From Chitinophagaceae bacterium T5-Br10_B2g13 (lineage in GTDB: Bacteria; Bacteroidota; Rhodothermia; Balneolales; Balneolaceae): a DNA stretch of 64,000 nucleotides. Every line of letters begins with the position of its first letter. Positions within the stretch are counted from its first letter, which is position 1. Shown here piece after piece: positions 41,681 to 50,514 of the stretch. A program made the translations under genes and the position numbers. Location: positions 1 to 64,000 of the forward strand of contig LKNA01000007.1 of the NCBI GenBank assembly GCA_001564065.1. Reading direction: 5' to 3'. Below the pieces are notes generated by a model that worked only from the letters and a program-made list of their open reading frames with translations, did no database searches and was not told the DNA's origin.

Positions 41681-42514
41681 ATGAGAGTTAGAACAGTACC
41701 AATCAAATTACTTACAGCAAGTTTAATATTCTCTTTAACCGCTGTTTCGGTGTTTTCACAGCCTTCGGCCGAACGGCTTGCTGAAGAGATGGTCAGTAAA
41801 AATGCGGAGTGGCTATCGCAAATTGAGAGATTATCAATGACTATGCAGCTGAATGAAGGGGGGATGATTCCCGATATGACCACGATGTATGTGAAAAGAG
41901 TTGATGAATACGGAAATCCCTACCTGGATCTGGAAAATGATGAAACCATGGAGATGGATTTTACTGCAATGGCAGGCTCTGTGGATCAGATAGTAAAGCT
42001 GATACATGGTGCTGAAAGTATTTCTGAGGAGAGACTGAATGGGGTAAATACCTATAAAGTATTTGTAAACGACCGGGAATTGCTGGAGTCACTCGATCAG
42101 AACGAAATGGAGATGGAAGATATGGAGATTGTGTTTGATACAGCTACGTTCTGGATAGAATCGGGCACAATGTATGTTCGAAAAGTTTTTATGGAACAGA
42201 CTGTAGATGGCGATCAGAACATGAGTATGGAGATGAATCTGGATGACTATCAGGTTTTTTCCGGTTACCCCGTTCCGATGAAAATGACGATGAAAATTGG
42301 TGGAATGGCATCTCAATTTAGTGAGGAAGAGATTGCTGAGGCGAGGCAGGCGATGCGCCAGATGGAGGAGCAGCTCAGTCAGATGCCCGAAGCTCAGCGT
42401 CAGGCTATAGAAAGACAAATCAAGCCTCAGATGGAGCAGTTTGAACGCATGCTGGAAAGTGATGAGGGAATGACGATGAATATTACAATTACCGATGTAA
42501 AAGTGAACGAGTAA
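41681..42514 (+). CDS. Secreted protein, LolA-like or outer-membrane sorting-type fold
   Basis: 277 residues with a signal peptide ending near VFSQP. The sequence is Met- and Glu-rich: LSMTMQLNEGGMIPDMTTMYVKRV, DFTAMAGSVDQIVKLIHGAESISEERLNGVNTYKVFVND, FDTATFWIESGTMYVRKVFMEQTVDG, DDYQVFSGYPVPMKMTMKIGG. The alternation and the position of the YVKR/TFWIE strands recall LolA/LolB-type outer-membrane lipoprotein-sorting proteins (DUF4412-like), but I place it only tentatively. A ~60-residue acidic helical segment near the C-terminus (EEEIAEARQAMRQMEEQLSQM) is an addition. Followed by a clear terminator. Confidence 0.7.
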   Translation: MRVRTVPIKLLTASLIFSLTAVSVFSQPSAERLAEEMVSKNAEWLSQIERLSMTMQLNEGGMIPDMTTMYVKRVDEYGNPYLDLENDETMEMDFTAMAGSVDQIVKLIHGAESISEERLNGVNTYKVFVNDRELLESLDQNEMEMEDMEIVFDTATFWIESGTMYVRKVFMEQTVDGDQNMSMEMNLDDYQVFSGYPVPMKMTMKIGGMASQFSEEEIAEARQAMRQMEEQLSQMPEAQRQAIERQIKPQMEQFERMLESDEGMTMNITITDVKVNE

Positions 42515-42545
42515 TCACCTCAATCCTATTTTGAAAAGCGTATTG

Positions 42546-42577
42546 GAGACACAACTTATGGTTGTGTCTCTTTTTTT
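42546..42577 (+). terminator. Intrinsic terminator after the LolA-like gene
   Basis: Perfect 10-bp stem GAGACACAAC / GTTGTGTCTC, loop TTATG, then seven T. It begins 32 bp after the stop codon. The stop of the convergent ammonia-lyase gene is inside the T tract. Confidence 0.92.
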
Positions 42578-43529
42578 ATGCAAATGGAAGGTTTTGTAAG
42601 TCTACATTCCCACCGGTCAAAATGATTCCAACCTTAAGGTTTGCGACATCTAGATTGTTCTCTAAAATTGCTGCCAGGGGAACAGCACATGAGGGCTCTA
42701 TGATAATCTTCATTCTCTCCCAGATATCCTTCATGGTTGAAATAATCGCCTCTTCCGATACGGTATGAATGTTATCTACATGACGCTGAATGGCTTGAAA
42801 TGTCAGTTCTCCCAGCGAGGTCCGGAGGCCGTCGGCTACTGTATCTGTTCGCAGTACAGGTTCAATTTTTCCCGATTTTAATGATCGGTAGGCGTCATCA
42901 GCCCATTTCGGTTCTGCCCCGATAATTTTGATATTTGGATTACGGTGCCTGGCCCAGATAGCTGTTCCGCTGATCAGTCCACCGCCGCCAACCGGAGCCA
43001 TAATGATGTCGAGATCGGGATGATCTTCCAGAAGTTCTTTGGCACAGGTTCCCTGTCCTGCAATCACGTCGGGATGGTTGTAGGGATGAATGAATGTAGC
43101 ACCCGTTTCATCCATAACTTTCTGTGCGGTTTCTTCGCGGGCTTTAGTTGTATTTTCGCAGAAAACAATGTCTGCACCATAGCCTCGAACGGCTTTCACC
43201 TTTACCTTTGGGGCATTTTCGGGCATGACAATAGTAGCACTATAGCCGCTCATTTTCGACGCCAGTGCAACAGCTTGCGCGTGGTTGCCCGAAGAGTGTG
43301 TAACAATTCCTTTTTTTCCCGCCGAATGGGTTAGTTTAGAAACAGCATTAAAAGCCCCTCGAAATTTAAAAGCACCGATTTTCTGAAAATTTTCACATTT
43401 AAAAAAAATTGAAGCGCCAGTCTTTTCATTAAAATAGGTTGATGTCATTACAGGAGTTCGATGGGCAAACTTCTGAATTCGCTGATGAGCTTTTTCAATC
43501 TCAGAAAAATCGGGCAGGGTAGAGGGCAT
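42576..43529 (-). CDS. PLP-dependent serine/threonine ammonia-lyase or serine racemase-type enzyme
   Basis: 317 residues of the fold-type II family. PLP lysine in FFKCENFQKIGAFKFRGAFNAV, substrate loop THSSGNHAQAVALA, phosphate-binding APVGGGGLISGTA, ADGLRTSLGELTF, and the closing ILTGGNVDLQNLPF. It lacks the C-terminal ACT-like domain of biosynthetic IlvA. The QKIGAFKFRGAFNA block and metal-site residues around GAEP...ADGLRTS are like serine racemase and threo-3-hydroxyaspartate ammonia-lyase, so threonine dehydratase, serine dehydratase and racemase all remain possible. Confidence 0.88.
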   Translation of the reverse strand: MPSTLPDFSEIEKAHQRIQKFAHRTPVMTSTYFNEKTGASIFFKCENFQKIGAFKFRGAFNAVSKLTHSAGKKGIVTHSSGNHAQAVALASKMSGYSATIVMPENAPKVKVKAVRGYGADIVFCENTTKAREETAQKVMDETGATFIHPYNHPDVIAGQGTCAKELLEDHPDLDIIMAPVGGGGLISGTAIWARHRNPNIKIIGAEPKWADDAYRSLKSGKIEPVLRTDTVADGLRTSLGELTFQAIQRHVDNIHTVSEEAIISTMKDIWERMKIIIEPSCAVPLAAILENNLDVANLKVGIILTGGNVDLQNLPFA

Positions 43530-43589
43530 TCTAAAAAATGGATTGATTCAAAGTAATGTGTGCTTCCGACGAAGGTAATGATATGGGTA

Positions 43590-43640
43590 GAAAAATGAAG
43601 ACTCTTAAGGTAACACCGGTTACACTTTTGGAGTCTTCAT
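43590..43640 (-). terminator. Intrinsic terminator after the OmpW-like barrel gene
   Basis: 10-bp stem ATGAAGACTC / GAGTCTTCAT encloses an inner hairpin GTAAC-ACCG-GTTAC. On the minus strand the outer stem is followed by TTTTTC. It begins 28 bp after the barrel protein stop. Confidence 0.8.
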
Positions 43641-43667
43641 TAAATCGATTATAGGGGAGTTAAATTA

Positions 43668-44159
43668 TCAGTTTAGAAAGTACCTGAAACCAATGCCTCC
43701 ATTAAATCCAAAAGCAAGGTCGGGAGTGACTTCTAAAATGGGAGCCATTTCTATATAAAAATCGAAGGGCAGGTCGGTGAATGTGAAATTAAGTCCACCT
43801 GGGAGCCGAATGCCAAAAAAACTGTCGTCAAGACCCGCATCGCGGTAGATATAACGTCCGCCAACACCGTAGTAGTAGGAGAGAACGCCGATATCCCAGT
43901 CAGGAGTGTCGTAGTGTTTATGCATTAAATAATCGGCATGAATGTAAAAAGAAGAGGCATTTTCTCTAAGGTCAAAACTAACAACCGATGCAATGGCTGC
44001 ATTGTCTGAGATCCAGCCCTTCATGGCAACACCGGCCGGACTCGTTACTTGTGCACCAATGCCAAACGCCCGGCTGTGGGATGCTTCCTGCGCTTGAGCA
44101 ACAGAAAGTGAAACAGACAATAGAAGTACTACAAAACTTATGGATAACTTTGTTTTCAT
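43668..44159 (-). CDS. Small outer-membrane beta-barrel-like protein
   Basis: 163 residues from the ATG at 44159 (a GTG lies 9 bp upstream). Signal ending at SVAQAQE. The mature part has alternating strands rich in aromatic residues and ends in Phe-Leu-Asn: FGIGAQVTSPAGVAMKGWISDNAAIASVVSFDLRENASSFYIHADYLMH, LSYYYGVGGRYIYRDAGL, FFGIRLPGGLNFTFTDLPFDFYIEMAPILEVTPDLAFGFNGGIGFRYFLN. That is the look of an eight-strand OM barrel of the kind often found in Bacteroidota. Function unknown. Confidence 0.75.
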   Translation of the reverse strand: MKTKLSISFVVLLLSVSLSVAQAQEASHSRAFGIGAQVTSPAGVAMKGWISDNAAIASVVSFDLRENASSFYIHADYLMHKHYDTPDWDIGVLSYYYGVGGRYIYRDAGLDDSFFGIRLPGGLNFTFTDLPFDFYIEMAPILEVTPDLAFGFNGGIGFRYFLN

Positions 44160-44258
44160 GTGAATCACCTGTGTGTTTTATTTGTCGATTAAGTTTTCAA
44201 TCCGGTTTTTACTGAAACAGGTTAAAAAAGATTCCGGTTTGGGTTGGTAATTTACTTA

Positions 44259-45842
44259 TTACCAGTCTAAACCGGGCTGAGTTATTTCAAAACCCTCGGC
44301 ATCCTTTTTTTCCTGTACGATCTCTTTTACATCATCAAGAAGCTGTTTTGCGTCAAAAACAATTCCGTCTTTGATGGTATACTTAACACCGCCTACTCTT
44401 TTCAAGGTATTGGTATCATCTACCCGAATAGCCCCTGTTCCGTAAAGTACTTTAAGATTTTGTTGTGGATTTTCTTCAACAATAACCAAATCAGCAAGTT
44501 TTCCTACTTCTATGGTGCCGAGTTCATGGTCGTTTCCAAGAACCTCAGCAGCCCTGAGCGATGCTGACTGGAATATTTCAAGAGGATGGAATCCGGCTTC
44601 GCGCATCAGCTCCATTTCGCGGATATAGGCGAATCCGTAGAGTTTGAAAATGTATCCTGCATCTGAACCCAATGTGACACTCCCACCACGATTTTTATAC
44701 TCATTTACGAACTGCATCCAGAGCCGGTAGTTGTTTTTCCAGGCAACTTCCTGCTCAGTTCCCCAATCGAACCAGTAGGAACCGTGTGCCCTGCGGTCGG
44801 GTTGGTAGAACCTCCAGAGTGATGGAAGGGTGTACTTTTCATGCCATTCGGCCCGGCGCTCTTTCATGAGGTCTCGGCTGGCTTCATAAATGGTGAACGT
44901 TGGGTTGAGATCTAGTCCCAGGTCCAGCATCCGGTTCATTACCTCGTTCCACTTATCGCTGCCCGGTTTTGCTGCCTGTTCCCACAGTTTCCCGGCCTCT
45001 TCAAACCGATGCTGTTCATTACTGTAGTTGTAGTCGAGTGGGTAGTTTTGGATTACCTGATCTTCAAACATCGCTTCGGGAAGTCCATACCAGTGAGTGA
45101 GCCCCTGCAGTCCCATCTCTGCTGTGTCCAGCGCATTGTTGTAAACCACTCTCGTTTGGGCATGATGGGCCATAGACCCAAGCCCAAGTTTATTGGCTTC
45201 ATCCAGTGCTGCTTCAAAAATTTCAGGTCGTGCCCCAAAAAACTTGATCCCCTCAGCACCTTGATTATGAATTGATTGCACCCAGCTTCGGGCTTCTTCC
45301 GGTGAGTTGATTCCACCGGACTGACCCATCCCAAATCCAAAGTATGGGTAGATTCGGGGGGCTGTAATTTCGTTATTGCGGCTTCTTTCTGCATGTCGAA
45401 GAGTCCAGTCCCCGCCGTTAAAAGATCCCGGCTCACGAATACCTGTAATGCCGTGTGCGAGCCAGAGTTTAAAGACATACTCGGGAACCGTTCCTTGCGC
45501 ATTTCCGCCAATGTGAGCGTGCATATCTACAAATCCCGGAAGAATGTACATTCCTTCAGCTTCAATTACATGGTCACCCTCTTCAGCCATGGGGCGCCGC
45601 CGTTCATCTATAGGTACACCGGGATAGCCTACATTTCGAATTAAAGCGATACGATTCCCCTCTATCACGATATCTACCGGGCCTACAGCCGGTGAACCGG
45701 TTCCGTCTATCATGGTAGCTCCGCGAATGATCAGCCGGTCAAATGGTCCGTCACCTTCAGCGCGATCAGGCGCATCCGGCATTTGTGCAAATGCAAAGGG
45801 GGATAAGAGGAGACTTAAAAGGAGTGTGTAGATAAATTTCAT
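44259..45842 (-). CDS. Secreted amidohydrolase family protein
   Basis: 527 residues, signal peptide ending near FAFAQM. The metal-dependent hydrolase fold is complete: N-terminal strand LIIRGATMIDGTGSPAVGPVDIVIEGNRIALI, HxH in ILPGFVDMHAHIGG, His in GLGSMAHHAQTR, His in GLQGLTHWYGLPE, and metal Asp in TLGSDAGYIFKLYG. The C-terminal composite domain has LGTIEVGKLADLVIVEENP. It is the imidazolonepropionase/prolidase-like group whose members hydrolyse cyclic amides or dipeptides; the substrate is not clear. Single gene. Confidence 0.9.
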   Translation of the reverse strand: MKFIYTLLLSLLLSPFAFAQMPDAPDRAEGDGPFDRLIIRGATMIDGTGSPAVGPVDIVIEGNRIALIRNVGYPGVPIDERRRPMAEEGDHVIEAEGMYILPGFVDMHAHIGGNAQGTVPEYVFKLWLAHGITGIREPGSFNGGDWTLRHAERSRNNEITAPRIYPYFGFGMGQSGGINSPEEARSWVQSIHNQGAEGIKFFGARPEIFEAALDEANKLGLGSMAHHAQTRVVYNNALDTAEMGLQGLTHWYGLPEAMFEDQVIQNYPLDYNYSNEQHRFEEAGKLWEQAAKPGSDKWNEVMNRMLDLGLDLNPTFTIYEASRDLMKERRAEWHEKYTLPSLWRFYQPDRRAHGSYWFDWGTEQEVAWKNNYRLWMQFVNEYKNRGGSVTLGSDAGYIFKLYGFAYIREMELMREAGFHPLEIFQSASLRAAEVLGNDHELGTIEVGKLADLVIVEENPQQNLKVLYGTGAIRVDDTNTLKRVGGVKYTIKDGIVFDAKQLLDDVKEIVQEKKDAEGFEITQPGLDW

Positions 45843-45999
45843 AGGTCAGATTTAGTTTTCTGTATTTCACTGAAGGTACGATTTCAGAAGGTATGGAAAC
45901 GTAAAAAATCTTTTTCAAACAAAGGACTCATGAGATGTCTTAAATTTTTTAAAAAAAATTGTAACAAACTTCCCGCTCGTTTCTCTTATAAGTAACAGC

Positions 46000-46107
46000 A
46001 TAAGAACTAATCTTATCTCTGGTTAGTCAACTAGTCACTCCTATTTATGCTGAACCTAAAGCATAGAGCTCCGGAACTGAAACTTCCGGAGCTTTTCTTT
46101 TTTTAAA
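46000..46107 (+). ncRNA. Candidate small RNA in a gene-free gap
   Basis: A strong plus-strand terminator ends at 46107: 10-bp stem AGCTCCGGAA / TTCCGGAGCT at 46067-46093 followed by TTTCTTTTTTT. No plus-strand gene lies before it (44259-45842 is on the minus strand) or soon after it. Upstream, TGTAACAAA at about 45960 and CTCTTATAA at about 45983 resemble an ECF sigma promoter of this group. The ~105-nt transcript would hold ATAAG/CTTAT, ACTAA/TTAGT and ATGCT/AGCAT stems. The remainder of the 45843-46216 gap shows no gene. Confidence 0.4.
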
Positions 46108-46216
46108 AAATGGTGATTTGAAAAGCCGCTTAAAATGCTCCGGTTGGAGAATTTTGGGAAAGGAACTGCAGATACAATGAATGATACTCAGACCTTTAGT
46201 CTCAGTCCTTATTCAG

Positions 46217-47290
46217 TCAATCTACAAAAAAGAAGTTGTACTCACCGTGCTTAGGGCGTTTAGAAGATTGCATCAGAGTAGCTTCACCGCGATAATCAAT
46301 TACTTCTCCCCCTAAAAAAGTGCGGGCGGCACGTCTGGCAATCCAGCTCAGTTCGCCCAGAATAGTAAAACGCTCATCATCCTGTGTTCGGGAAATTCGA
46401 ATAGAACTGTTGTCACTCAAATTCATGTTTATGATTCTCGGTATAGATGAGCCGAATGCACTCTGTCTGTTAACAACTTCCATATTTTCTACGGTGGAAT
46501 ACGTTAATTCTCCATCTGTGTTATAAATACGATGTCCAATCGTGGCGTTATTTCGGCTCTCCTCGGGCAGCATCACATATAACAGATCCCATTTGTTTCT
46601 GTCGGTGTGGACGACCATGCGGTAACCGCTATGCATCAGGCGTGTTGTAGTCTGGTTTTGCCAGGTGTGATCCATATACGCAGTTCCATTGACCTGCTTT
46701 CGCTCTCCGTTGATAGTTACGTGTCCGTTTGCCCTTGCGTAGGGTATGTGAGTTACTATACCGACTTGTTCTCCCCCGATTTGATAGATGCCATTGCCCA
46801 TTTTGAAACCATTCTGGATGTTGTTCAGTCGAAGGTCGATATCGTAATCCACGCCATCTTTTGAGGTATTGATTACTACGCGATGGTGATCAGGAAGTTT
46901 ACCCTCAAAAAAGAGTTCACGATCTTCTCTTAATTTGAATAGATTTTTTTCTTTGTCTTGAATGAGATGATGAAGCGGGTATTCCCTGGACAGTTGATAG
47001 AGTTCGCCATTGTGGTTAAAAACGGACACCCGAACTCCCGTAACCGGATCTTTCAAGCTGCCAAAGTTGGCTGCTGAAAATGTGATGTGTACTTTCATCC
47101 CATCATTGAAGTAAAACTGGTAATTCCAGAATTCATTAAAGTGACTCCCTTCAAGCGTTTGTGCCCAGATCATGTCTGAATCTAAACTGTTTAATACCTG
47201 ATCAGGGTTGGAGATCTGAGCAGTACTTGTGAAAGTAACACCCAGAAAAACGGTAAGAATGAGTGAAATTCTTTTGAGTAAGTGGTGCAT
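46217..47290 (-). CDS. Secreted CrtC/AttH-like lipocalin-type protein
   Basis: 357 residues from the ATG at 47290; signal peptide ending near TSTAQ. Two lipocalin-like halves are visible. The marker GTAYMDHTWQNQ resembles the conserved Y-x-D-H-x-W motif in hydroxyneurosporene synthase (CrtC) and AttH-type proteins, and WNYQFYFNDGMKVHITFSAANFG begins the first half. CrtC family members hydrate carotenoids or act as diels-alderase-like or tocopherol-cyclase-like enzymes; here the protein is exported and no carotenoid gene is nearby. So a lipid-binding role is as likely as catalysis. Confidence 0.7.
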   Translation of the reverse strand: MHHLLKRISLILTVFLGVTFTSTAQISNPDQVLNSLDSDMIWAQTLEGSHFNEFWNYQFYFNDGMKVHITFSAANFGSLKDPVTGVRVSVFNHNGELYQLSREYPLHHLIQDKEKNLFKLREDRELFFEGKLPDHHRVVINTSKDGVDYDIDLRLNNIQNGFKMGNGIYQIGGEQVGIVTHIPYARANGHVTINGERKQVNGTAYMDHTWQNQTTTRLMHSGYRMVVHTDRNKWDLLYVMLPEESRNNATIGHRIYNTDGELTYSTVENMEVVNRQSAFGSSIPRIINMNLSDNSSIRISRTQDDERFTILGELSWIARRAARTFLGGEVIDYRGEATLMQSSKRPKHGEYNFFFVD

Positions 47291-47576
47291 GATGATCATT
47301 ATTAATCTGATAATAGCCAATCTGAAAAATCAAGTCTCTTAAGCCAACGTGAAACTTATGAAAAGGTTGTTAAACTTTTGATTTCAACATGTTAAATCAT
47401 TTTTAGAGATAAAAGTTTCAATAACGGAAGTTAATTGCATCCGGGATAGAATCTGCTTTTAATTCACATCAAATGATTGCTACCTTAGGCCATTCTTAAG
47501 AATAAAAACAACTGCTATCAATACTGAATCCATAAAACAGAGCTGGAAGAATTTTTCCAAAAGCCCGCATGCGGCT

Positions 47577-48488
47577 ATGCTGAAGAAATATCTACGCAGG
47601 GGTGTAATTCTGTTTATTGTTGGAATTATTCTCTACCAGCTTTTTGAAATTGGATGGAGGGAAGTGCTCACCTCTCTGCCTACCCATCCGCTTTTCTATA
47701 TCATTTTTGCCATTCTGTATGTGTCGCTGCCAATTGCTGAGGTTTTTATCTACGGCCAGATATGGAAGGTTGGTAAATGGGAGTCGTTTAAGGGGTTTCT
47801 TACCAAAAGAGTCTATAATGATGAAGTGATGGGATATTCGGGTGAATTCTATCTCTTTGTATGGGGCAGAAAGTATTTGGATAAAGAGGATAAAGAGATT
47901 CTGAAGAACATCCGCGATTGCAATATTCTCTCTGCAGCTAACTCAAACCTTGTGGCTTTTACTCTTGTGGGGCTGCTGGTATTTACGGGCATCATTAATC
48001 TGGATGAAATGATTAGTGATGTTAACACAGTTTACGTGATTCTGGGTATAGTGATTGCCATTGTCTTTACTGTGCTGGCCGTTCAGTTTCGGAAATACCT
48101 TTTTTCACTTCCTCTGAAAAAGACGATCAAGATTTTTGGAATCTACATGATTCGCTTTTTAATCCATCACGGATTAATGATTGTCCAGTGGGCAGTTGTG
48201 ATACCTAATACCCCCATCTCAATATGGTTTACTTTCTTGGCAATCGTGATTGTTGTGAACCGAATACCATTTATACCCAGCAGGGATCTTGTTTTTATGT
48301 GGGCCGGTATCGAACTTTCAAAAATGTTAAACATGGCTACAGCATCCGTAGCGGGTATGCTTCTGGTGTCGAGTGTGTTGCGAAAAGTTACCAATCTGAT
48401 TCTCTTTTTGTGGATCTCCTACAGCGATAAAGGTAAAGAGCTTAAAAATCTACAGATGAAGAGCACAAATGAGATCATAGAGGACTAA
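47577..48488 (+). CDS. Polytopic membrane protein next to the CDP-alditol genes
   Basis: 303 residues, about seven hydrophobic helices (VILFIVGIILYQLFEIGW, FYIIFAILYVSLPIAEVFIYG, LVAFTLVGLLVFTGIINL, TVYVILGIVIAIVFTVLAV, WFTFLAIVIVVNRIPFIP and others). The NRIPFIPSRDLVFMWAGIELSKML segment near residue 225-250 has the look of the LPG synthase/UPF0104 flippase-like membrane domain, but identity is not certain. It converges with the glycerophosphotransferase gene, 9 bp apart, and could serve the same surface polymer. Confidence 0.7.
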   Translation: MLKKYLRRGVILFIVGIILYQLFEIGWREVLTSLPTHPLFYIIFAILYVSLPIAEVFIYGQIWKVGKWESFKGFLTKRVYNDEVMGYSGEFYLFVWGRKYLDKEDKEILKNIRDCNILSAANSNLVAFTLVGLLVFTGIINLDEMISDVNTVYVILGIVIAIVFTVLAVQFRKYLFSLPLKKTIKIFGIYMIRFLIHHGLMIVQWAVVIPNTPISIWFTFLAIVIVVNRIPFIPSRDLVFMWAGIELSKMLNMATASVAGMLLVSSVLRKVTNLILFLWISYSDKGKELKNLQMKSTNEIIED

Positions 48489-48497
48489 TATCCCCGG

Positions 48498-49700
48498 TTA
48501 TAGCCACTCTTTTAGTAGAATGGTTTTCAAAAATTTGATTGTACTGTTTGTTGCATTATTCGACTGTTCTTCAAAAAAGAGTTTACGAACGCGACTGCGC
48601 TCAGTTTTAAACTTCTCGGTATCGTTCAAAGAGATTTTTAAAGCATTTATAAACTCTGTTTGATGCTGCACTTTAGGACCGGGAGTGACGTCATCATAAG
48701 GCAGTGGCAGGCCTCGTTCGTACTCATTTAGGTCGTAAGGAATAAATACGGATGGTATATCCAGCAGAAGTCCCTCAATGTAAATGCCGCTGTAGTCGGT
48801 AACAATACAATCCGTCATTTTCAGCAGATCGTTAATATTTTCGATTTTACTTTGATCTCCTTGAACAACCCTATCACCCAATGTTGAAAAGTCCTTGATG
48901 ATTATTTTTTCATTAGGGTGTGGACGAAGAATCAAAACCGCCTCATGCTCTTCTAGAAATCGGTTGATCTCAGAAGGATTGTAGTCATCAAAGGGAAACC
49001 ACTTGGTAGTACTTTTTTTCCTGAATGTGGGAGCATAAAGTATGGCGTGCTTAAAATCGGGCAAACCGGGAAACAGCGATTGCAGGTCAGATTTTGATTT
49101 TTTTCCATCTGTCAGCTCATCATAAGCGGGATATCCGGTTAGCACAAATTTCGATTTATCTATACCAAAGCGTTGAGAAAAAATACCTGTCACGATCTCG
49201 GAGGAGGATAAAAAGTAGTCAATAGGATTAAATCTATACTCAAGAATTAGCTTGTGAAATGCCCACGGCGGCTTGTCGGATTTTGGGCGCATATACTCAC
49301 CGCGCTTAGTTGGAAGTCCGTGATAGGTTTGAATGATTTCGGCCCTTCGCGGTAAGTGCATGAACGGGTAATCATCTGTTCCATGCGTAAGCAGAATAGC
49401 CCCGGCTGATGCCAAATGGTTTAAACCATTTATTGAGTGTGTCAGTGCCACTCTACGTTGTCCAAACTGACTTTTTAATTGTTGAGCCAGTGCCTTGTTG
49501 CGAGTCAGCCAGATAACTTCCAGTTCGGAGTCATTCTGCAGCTGCTCATACAGTATCTTTGTATTACCACGGTAACCGTCGCCATGGAAAGCTGTAAAGA
49601 CGATCAGGTGCTTTTTCTGTTTTTTAAAGATGTGCCAGAAGGTGGAAAGAAAGCCAAATAGATACTGTCTGATGTAGCTGGTTTTACCTGAGGGCTTCAT
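48498..49700 (-). CDS. CDP-glycerol glycerophosphotransferase-type (TagB/TagF) protein
   Basis: 400 residues of the Glyphos_transf family, which moves alditol phosphate from a CDP-alditol to a membrane-linked glycan. Motifs: IVFTAFHGDGYRGNTKILYEQL, IIQTYHGLPTKR (catalytic His region), VLTGYPAYDEL, AILYAPTFRKK, VLILRPHPNEK and CIVTDYSGIYIEGLLLDIPSVFIPYDLNEYERGLPL. A short basic N-terminus suits membrane association. It starts 4 bp after the cytidylyltransferase gene ends, so both are one operon. Teichoic acids proper are not expected in a Gram-negative cell; an alditol-phosphate capsule or LPS decoration is more likely. Confidence 0.88.
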   Translation of the reverse strand: MKPSGKTSYIRQYLFGFLSTFWHIFKKQKKHLIVFTAFHGDGYRGNTKILYEQLQNDSELEVIWLTRNKALAQQLKSQFGQRRVALTHSINGLNHLASAGAILLTHGTDDYPFMHLPRRAEIIQTYHGLPTKRGEYMRPKSDKPPWAFHKLILEYRFNPIDYFLSSSEIVTGIFSQRFGIDKSKFVLTGYPAYDELTDGKKSKSDLQSLFPGLPDFKHAILYAPTFRKKSTTKWFPFDDYNPSEINRFLEEHEAVLILRPHPNEKIIIKDFSTLGDRVVQGDQSKIENINDLLKMTDCIVTDYSGIYIEGLLLDIPSVFIPYDLNEYERGLPLPYDDVTPGPKVQHQTEFINALKISLNDTEKFKTERSRVRKLFFEEQSNNATNSTIKFLKTILLKEWL

Positions 49701-49704
49701 CAGG

Positions 49705-50466
49705 CTACCTGTTCATCAGTTCGAGATGTTCGAATGTTTTCTCTGCACGTTTCAAATCATCCACTGTATCGATCTCTTCCCAGAGTGTTTCTCTGAAGTC
49801 GACCATCTTTAATTTTAATCTGTTCTGCTGCAAAAGCTCTTGCATGGCTAATTCGTAAAAGACACCGGTCTCGTTGCTGCGTACATAATCATCAATAGCC
49901 TGCTTCAATTGATTCCAGGAGCGTTGAGAAAACGAGGAGATGTTCACCGTTTTGAAGTGAGTTGTTTTGGGACATTTGCAATTTTCCAGGTGGAGCTGTT
50001 TTACAAAACCTTCATCACATACGGAGGCTGTAGTGCCGCTGTGAAATTCGGGACGGTATATATCGAGTGCAATCCTGTCCGGGTGCTTAAATTCTCCAAG
50101 AATACGCTGGTCTATGACAAGGTCAGATTCAATAAGTACAAATGATGATTGAATATATGGAGCTGCACACCAGAGGGAGTAGATGTTATTAGTAGTAGCG
50201 AACTGATGGTTCCGAACCGTTTTGATACGAATATCAAAATCATGATTAGAGACGTACTCCTCAATTTTTTCGGATAAGAAGCCCGTTACAATAATTAATT
50301 CTTCAAAACTATTTTCAGTTAAACAGTCAATCATTTGACGAAGAATGGGTTTTCCACAAACATCAACAAGGCATTTAGGCTTTTGCTTAGTAAATGGATA
50401 GAGTCTGCTGCCTTTTCCTGCTGCCAGAATTACTGCTGTCTTTATTTGATCGTTCTTATTACACAT
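49705..50466 (-). CDS. Sugar/alditol-phosphate nucleotidyltransferase (LicC-like)
   Basis: 253 residues. NTP-transferase fold: TAVILAAGKGSRLYPFTKQKPKCLVDVCGKPILRQMI (nucleotide-binding loop), IIVTGFLSEKIEEYV, ATTNNIYSLWCA, and FVLIESDLVIDQRIL with the catalytic Asp. The TNNIYSLW block is shared with CTP-using cytidylyltransferases such as LicC (phosphocholine). Being placed directly before a CDP-alditol transferase argues for CTP and an alditol or choline phosphate as substrates. No kinase gene for that substrate is adjacent. Confidence 0.85.
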   Translation of the reverse strand: MCNKNDQIKTAVILAAGKGSRLYPFTKQKPKCLVDVCGKPILRQMIDCLTENSFEELIIVTGFLSEKIEEYVSNHDFDIRIKTVRNHQFATTNNIYSLWCAAPYIQSSFVLIESDLVIDQRILGEFKHPDRIALDIYRPEFHSGTTASVCDEGFVKQLHLENCKCPKTTHFKTVNISSFSQRSWNQLKQAIDDYVRSNETGVFYELAMQELLQQNRLKLKMVDFRETLWEEIDTVDDLKRAEKTFEHLELMNR

Positions 50467-50514
50467 ATAGATAATATCAGTACCCTTAATAATGGATCAT
50501 TTTGTAGACGTAGG

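Noticed and set aside
46047-46106. A 19-codon open frame starting at ATG 46047
   Set aside because: It is superimposed on a terminator stem and T tract; more likely part of the RNA than a peptide.
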